Below are positions 60,643 to 64,000 of a stretch of DNA of 64,000 bases, piece after piece. Positions within the stretch are counted from its first letter, which is position 1. Every line of letters starts with the position of its first letter. The notes under the pieces are model-generated. The model did not search any database and was not told the DNA's origin. It saw only the letters and a program-made list of their open reading frames with translations. The stretch lies in assembly GCA_965222505.1 (NCBI GenBank), contig OZ244956.1:1860001-1924000 (forward strand). Direction: 5' to 3'. The position numbers were made by a program, and so were the translations under genes. The stretch is from G965222505 sp965222505 (GTDB lineage: Bacteria > Bacteroidota > Rhodothermia > Rhodothermales > DATKEJ01).

Positions 60643-61665
60643 TCAGGACAGCACCTTGCTATAAAAATCCAGGTTTTCCAATATCTTGCCCGTTCCTCGG
60701 GCGACAGCGGTCAGGGGGTCTTCGGCCACATACACCGGCAACTCAACACGCGTCCGAATCAGGGAATCGAGTCCTTTGAGCAAGGCTCCGCCGCCGGTCA
60801 GCATGATGCCACGTTCCAGCACGTCCCCGCCCAGTTCGGGCGGTGCTTTTTCCAGCGCACGGATAATGGCAGAGACCACTTGCCCGATGGTATCGCGCAG
60901 GGCATCCCGAACATCTTCCGAAGAAATCGTCCGGATCTTGGGAATCCCGGTCACCAGGTCACGGCCCTTAACGGACAACTCAAGCTCGGGGTCCAGTTCG
61001 ATGGCACTCCCGATCTCCCGTTTAATGAGTTCTGCGGTACGCTCGCCGATGAGCAGGTTGTGGTTCTTCCGAAAATACTGGACAATGGCACGGTCCAGTT
61101 CATTACCGCCCACCCGAATGGACTCATCCACGACGATCCCAGACAGGGCAATGACGGCGATTTCCGTGGTGCCTCCTCCAATATCGACCACCATGTTGCC
61201 GACGGGCTCGTGTACGTCCAGTCCGATCCCAACGGCAGCGGCCATCGGTTCATCAACCAGAAACACCTGCTTGGCTCCGGCCTGCTCGGCGGCTTCGCGG
61301 ACGGCCCGTTTTTCGACTTCTGTAATCCCGCTCGGGACGCAGATCACCATGCGGCGAATAGAGGTGTACCACCCTTTTTTAAGTTTCTCAATGAGCCGTT
61401 TGATCAGTTGCTCGGCCACTTCAAAGTCGGCAATCACGCCGTCTTTCAACGGACGGATGGTCTGAATCTCCTGGTGGGTACGCTCATGCATCTGGAGCGC
61501 AATGGCTCCGATTTCGATGACTTCCTTGCGGTTGTTTCGATTTACAGCCACGATGCTGGGTTCATTCAGCACAATGCCCTGATCCTTGAGATAAATGAGG
61601 GTGTTGGCGGTACCAAGATCTATGGCGACGTCGGTACTAAAAACGTCGAAAATACCCATTAGCAA
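60643..61665 (-). CDS. mreB: Rod-shape-determining actin homologue MreB
   Basis: 340 residues, actin-like ATPase that forms membrane-bound filaments. Phosphate 1 motif is AIDLGTANTLIY (about 14-25) and phosphate 2 motif is MVVDIGGGTTEIAVI (about 160-174). The adenosine motif is IMLTGGGALLKGLD (about 289-302). The start could equally be ATG at 61659 (MGIFDVFSTD). It is followed by mreC and dacB on the same strand. The upstream gap to purH is filled with repeats. Confidence 0.97.
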   Translation of the reverse strand: MLMGIFDVFSTDVAIDLGTANTLIYLKDQGIVLNEPSIVAVNRNNRKEVIEIGAIALQMHERTHQEIQTIRPLKDGVIADFEVAEQLIKRLIEKLKKGWYTSIRRMVICVPSGITEVEKRAVREAAEQAGAKQVFLVDEPMAAAVGIGLDVHEPVGNMVVDIGGGTTEIAVIALSGIVVDESIRVGGNELDRAIVQYFRKNHNLLIGERTAELIKREIGSAIELDPELELSVKGRDLVTGIPKIRTISSEDVRDALRDTIGQVVSAIIRALEKAPPELGGDVLERGIMLTGGGALLKGLDSLIRTRVELPVYVAEDPLTAVARGTGKILENLDFYSKVLS

Positions 61666-62042
61666 TGTAATAGAGAGAACGAATGCTTACTTATCATAGT
61701 CAGGCACATGCCAGACCCCAAATTGGTGCAGCGATGGTGTGGAAAACGAGACTGAGGGTATGGGGAATATACATCCTCTAATGCTCAAAAACCGCCACCG
61801 CACAGGAAAACAATATACATACATTGGGGCAAGGTGCTTTGCCCCACAGCCAACGAATTTTTAATAAACTGTTGGGCGCTCGCGGCCATCGGTTTGAGGC
61901 CGCATGGCGGATGTGTGTTGAAACCGCTTACGCCGTTCGTTGTACGCACGCGGAAAGCCTAGCAGGCCGCATAGCGGAGAGGCACTAGCGCACGCTGGTG
62001 GTCCGTTGTATACGCTGGAGACCAAGCCCCAACGGACAACCC
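61666..62042. other. 377-bp gap between purH and mreB
   Basis: No gene. A perfect hairpin TGGGGCAA/TTGCCCCA lies at 61825-61846, with no T-run. The part from 61870 on is repeat (described separately). Bases 61666-61820 are unassigned and are the likely place for the mreB promoter. Confidence 0.6.
61870..62040. repeat. Two ~66-bp hairpin repeat units plus heptad inverted repeat (reverse orientation)
   Basis: Small hairpins CCGC-atg-GCGG (61900-61910) and CCGC-ata-GCGG (61967-61977) are 67 bp apart. The complement of ACAAC lies at 61943 and 62009, spaced 66 bp. The loop sequence TACAACGAACGG is on the minus strand at 61932-61943. The heptad inverted repeat GTCCGTTG/CAACGGAC (62001-62008, 62032-62039) adjoins purH. 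Confidence 0.75.
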
Positions 62043-63629
62043 CTAATGCCGAAAATGCCGTTTTCCAGTAAAGACCATTGCCATGTTGTGTTCATCAGCG
62101 GCAGCGATGACTTCTTCATCCCGTACGGAGCCCCCCGGCTGAATGGCGGCAACGGCTCCAACTTCGGCCGCAGCAACCAGTCCATCGGCAAACGGGAAGA
62201 ACGCATCCGAGGCGATCACACAACCGGAAAAGTCCAGTTCTGATTTTCGGCCTTTGGCCACGGCTATTTCCGAGGCATCAATACGGCTCATCTGCCCTGC
62301 GCCAATACCGAGGGTCGCCTGGTTGCGGGCATACACGATGGCGTTGCTCTTCACGTGCTTCGCCACACGCCAGGCAAAGTCGAGGTCTTTCCACTCTTGC
62401 GCCGTCGGCGCTCGGGCTGTGGCGACCTTGTAGGCGGCTTCCGGATCGGCACTACGCAACACGGGATCCCGATCCTGCACCAACAGGCCACCGATGACCG
62501 TCCGCACATCGGCGGCCTTGCCTTCGTGGGCGGGTTTGCGCATGCGGATCAGGCGACGGCTCTTTTTCTGCTGAAGAAATTCCAGCACGTCCGGCTCATA
62601 GTCCGGCGCGATGATGAGTTCGGTAAAAACCGTGTTTATGGATTCCGCCGTCTCCAAATCCAGAGGCCGGTTCACCACCACGATTCCTCCAAAGGGCGAT
62701 TGCCGGTCGGTAGCAAAGGCATTGCGATGGGCTTGCAATAACGTATCGGCTATGGCCACGCCGCAGGGGTTGGTGTGTTTCAGGATGGCGCACGTCGGTC
62801 CCGCATTCTGAAATTCATCAATCAGGAAGAGGGCTGCACTCAGGTCGAGCAGGTTATTAAAGGAGAGGTCCTTGCCGTGCAGCTTCTCGAAGTATTCCGC
62901 TGGCTGACCGTACAACGCCGCCGTCTGGTGGGGATTTTCGCCGTACCTCAGGGCCTGGGCACGGGGCAGGTGCACATGCAGGGCAGCCGGTTGCGGCGCG
63001 TCATCGGCACGGGTAAAGTATTCGGCAATGGCTGCGTCGTAGGCCGCAGTTTGCCGAAATACAGCATGGGCCAGTCGGCGGCGGGTAGCCATAGACAGGG
63101 CTCCGTTCTGGGCTTCGAGTTCGTCGGCCACACCGTCATAGTCGGCGGGCGAGCTTACCACACTGGTGTAGAAGAAGTTTTTGGCAGCAGCCCGCAGCAT
63201 GGTTGGCCCCCCGATGTCGATATTTTCGACAGCCACGGCATCTGTTACCCCATCACCTGCCGTAGCCTCTCCAAAGGGATAGAGGTTCACCACGACGAGG
63301 TCAATGGGCGAAATGGACTGCGCTTCGAGTTGGGCCATGTCTTCCGGATCATTCCTCCGGGCCAGCAGGCCGGCATGGACACGGGGGTGGAGCGTCTTGA
63401 CCCGCCCATCCAGAAGTTCTGGGAAATTGGTCACTTCGTCGATTTCCATCACCGGAAGCCCGGCTTCCTTGAGGCGGCGGGCGGTGCCACCCGTCGAGAC
63501 CAACGTAATGCCGAGCGCGGCCAGCCGTTGGGCAAACGGTACCAAGCCGGTTTTGTCAAATACGGAAAGCAGCGCCCGACCCACAGGTGCAAGGTCGTCT
63601 GGGGTCGGTAAATCTTTTACATGTATCAT
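62043..63629 (-). CDS. purH: Bifunctional AICAR formyltransferase / IMP cyclohydrolase
   Basis: Catalyses the last two steps of de novo IMP synthesis. 528 residues, the family norm. The N-terminal cyclohydrolase domain has ALLSVFDKTGLVPFAQRLA (about 19-37), STGGTARRLKEAG and GRVKTLHPRVHAGLL. The C-terminal transformylase part has LRYGENPHQTAALYG (about 228-242), KHTNPCGVAI and DAFFPFADGL (near 480). purN precedes it on the same strand (70 bp), a short purine operon. Confidence 0.97.
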   Translation of the reverse strand: MIHVKDLPTPDDLAPVGRALLSVFDKTGLVPFAQRLAALGITLVSTGGTARRLKEAGLPVMEIDEVTNFPELLDGRVKTLHPRVHAGLLARRNDPEDMAQLEAQSISPIDLVVVNLYPFGEATAGDGVTDAVAVENIDIGGPTMLRAAAKNFFYTSVVSSPADYDGVADELEAQNGALSMATRRRLAHAVFRQTAAYDAAIAEYFTRADDAPQPAALHVHLPRAQALRYGENPHQTAALYGQPAEYFEKLHGKDLSFNNLLDLSAALFLIDEFQNAGPTCAILKHTNPCGVAIADTLLQAHRNAFATDRQSPFGGIVVVNRPLDLETAESINTVFTELIIAPDYEPDVLEFLQQKKSRRLIRMRKPAHEGKAADVRTVIGGLLVQDRDPVLRSADPEAAYKVATARAPTAQEWKDLDFAWRVAKHVKSNAIVYARNQATLGIGAGQMSRIDASEIAVAKGRKSELDFSGCVIASDAFFPFADGLVAAAEVGAVAAIQPGGSVRDEEVIAAADEHNMAMVFTGKRHFRH

Positions 63630-63640
63630 TTTAGAGACGT

Positions 63641-63685
63641 TCTACGTGCAACGTGCGACGTGGGAGTGAAAAAACGTCGCACGTT
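63641..63685. repeat. Heptad element with 11-bp inverted repeat between purN and purH
   Basis: The left part is the 7-mers ACGTGCA, ACGTGCG, ACGTGGG (63644-63664). AACGTGCGACG (63650-63660) is the exact inverse of CGTCGCACGTT (63675-63685), with a 14-nt loop. It lies within the purine operon, 12 bp before the purH start. Confidence 0.75.
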
Positions 63686-63699
63686 ATTTAAGGGGGTGC

Positions 63700-64000
63700 T
63701 CATTCATGAATCAAAACGCGTCGGCCGTCGATGGTAATGCGACCCTGGGCAAACAGTTGGAGCGCTTTGGGATACAGTTTATGTTCCTCCTTCAGTACCC
63801 GCACGGCAAGGACCTCCGGCGTATCGTCCTGGTATACCGGCACAACGGCCTGTAAGACAATGGGGCCCGTATCATAGGCTTCATCGACCAGGTGCACCGT
63901 CACGCCAGTGAATCGCACACCGTGCTCGATGACGGCCTGATGCACCCGTTTGCCGTAATACCCGGCCCCACCAAAGGCGGGCAACAAAGCGGGATGAATG
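63700..64000 (-). CDS. purN: Phosphoribosylglycinamide formyltransferase, C-terminal part (5' end outside window)
   Basis: Third step of purine synthesis, formyl transfer from 10-formyl-tetrahydrofolate. About 99 codons are visible, open to the window edge. The conserved block IHPALLPAFGGAGYYGKRVH is at the edge, followed by TGVTVHLVDEAYDTGPIVLQ with the catalytic Asp. The rest, about 90 residues with the N-terminal nucleotide-binding half, lies beyond 64000. It is upstream of purH on the same strand. Confidence 0.95.
   Translation of the reverse strand, partial: IHPALLPAFGGAGYYGKRVHQAVIEHGVRFTGVTVHLVDEAYDTGPIVLQAVVPVYQDDTPEVLAVRVLKEEHKLYPKALQLFAQGRITIDGRRVLIHE

Noticed and set aside
60628..61662. 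344-codon plus-strand frame
   Set aside because: Antisense to mreB, which is certain.

Overview
The window reads as a chromosomal segment of a moderately GC-rich member of the Bacteroidota in the broad sense, most like the Rhodothermia (Rhodothermota/Balneolota side). The evidence is family content: a GH13 protein with a type IX secretion (T9SS) C-terminal sorting domain, a GWxTD-domain protein, the TPR - DUF4292 - EnvC-like gene order, a DUF4175 protein, a Nif3 - coiled-coil/zinc-ribbon pair followed by rnpB, and large Ser/Thr kinases fused to TPR repeats. Shine-Dalgarno sequences are weak or absent before many genes. No phage, CRISPR array, tRNA or rRNA gene was seen; this is mostly core chromosome.

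Layout. 1-7.5 kb: 5' part of alaS (minus), then a DUF4097 beta-repeat protein, a small membrane protein and a giant Q/M-rich DUF4175 protein (plus). 7.5-14.7 kb: a 221-bp MITE-like element, then two paralogous minus-strand modules, each a small exported acidic protein followed by a Ser/Thr kinase-TPR receptor. 15-28.7 kb (plus): cell-envelope operon (TPR lipoprotein, DUF4292 lipoprotein, EnvC-like M23), three amidohydrolase-family proteins, a membrane-anchored MutS-like ATPase, a UMF1-type MFS transporter, Nif3, and a coiled-coil protein that has lost its zinc ribbon; then rnpB. 29-41 kb: secG, MoxR ATPase, a degenerate galactokinase-like protein, an RND/MMPL transporter, fmt, a GWxTD protein, ftsY, pgsA and a GT2 glycosyltransferase.

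40.4-45.9 kb (minus): acetate module of acetyl-CoA synthetase, DUF4212 small subunit and sodium:solute symporter, ending in a degenerate beta-lactamase-like protein. 46-55 kb (minus): maltodextrin-type module of T9SS-exported GH13, Uma2 nuclease, GH13 lipoprotein, binding protein and two permeases; no ABC ATPase gene is present. 55-58 kb: hslV - NYN-domain gene - hslU. 58-64 kb: dacB, mreC, mreB, purH and the 3' end of purN (all minus).

The most unusual layer is intergenic. Many gaps carry repeats with a strict 7-bp period, usually as inverted arms around a spacer. Three gaps (about 43.7, 46.9 and 61.9 kb) also carry a tandem hairpin repeat of about 66 bp. Its short stem shows compensatory base changes between copies (CCGC/GCGG versus CCAC/GTGG). 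I could not match this to a named element. Other repeats are a 72-bp dispersed element in two copies and the MITE-like element between converging genes.
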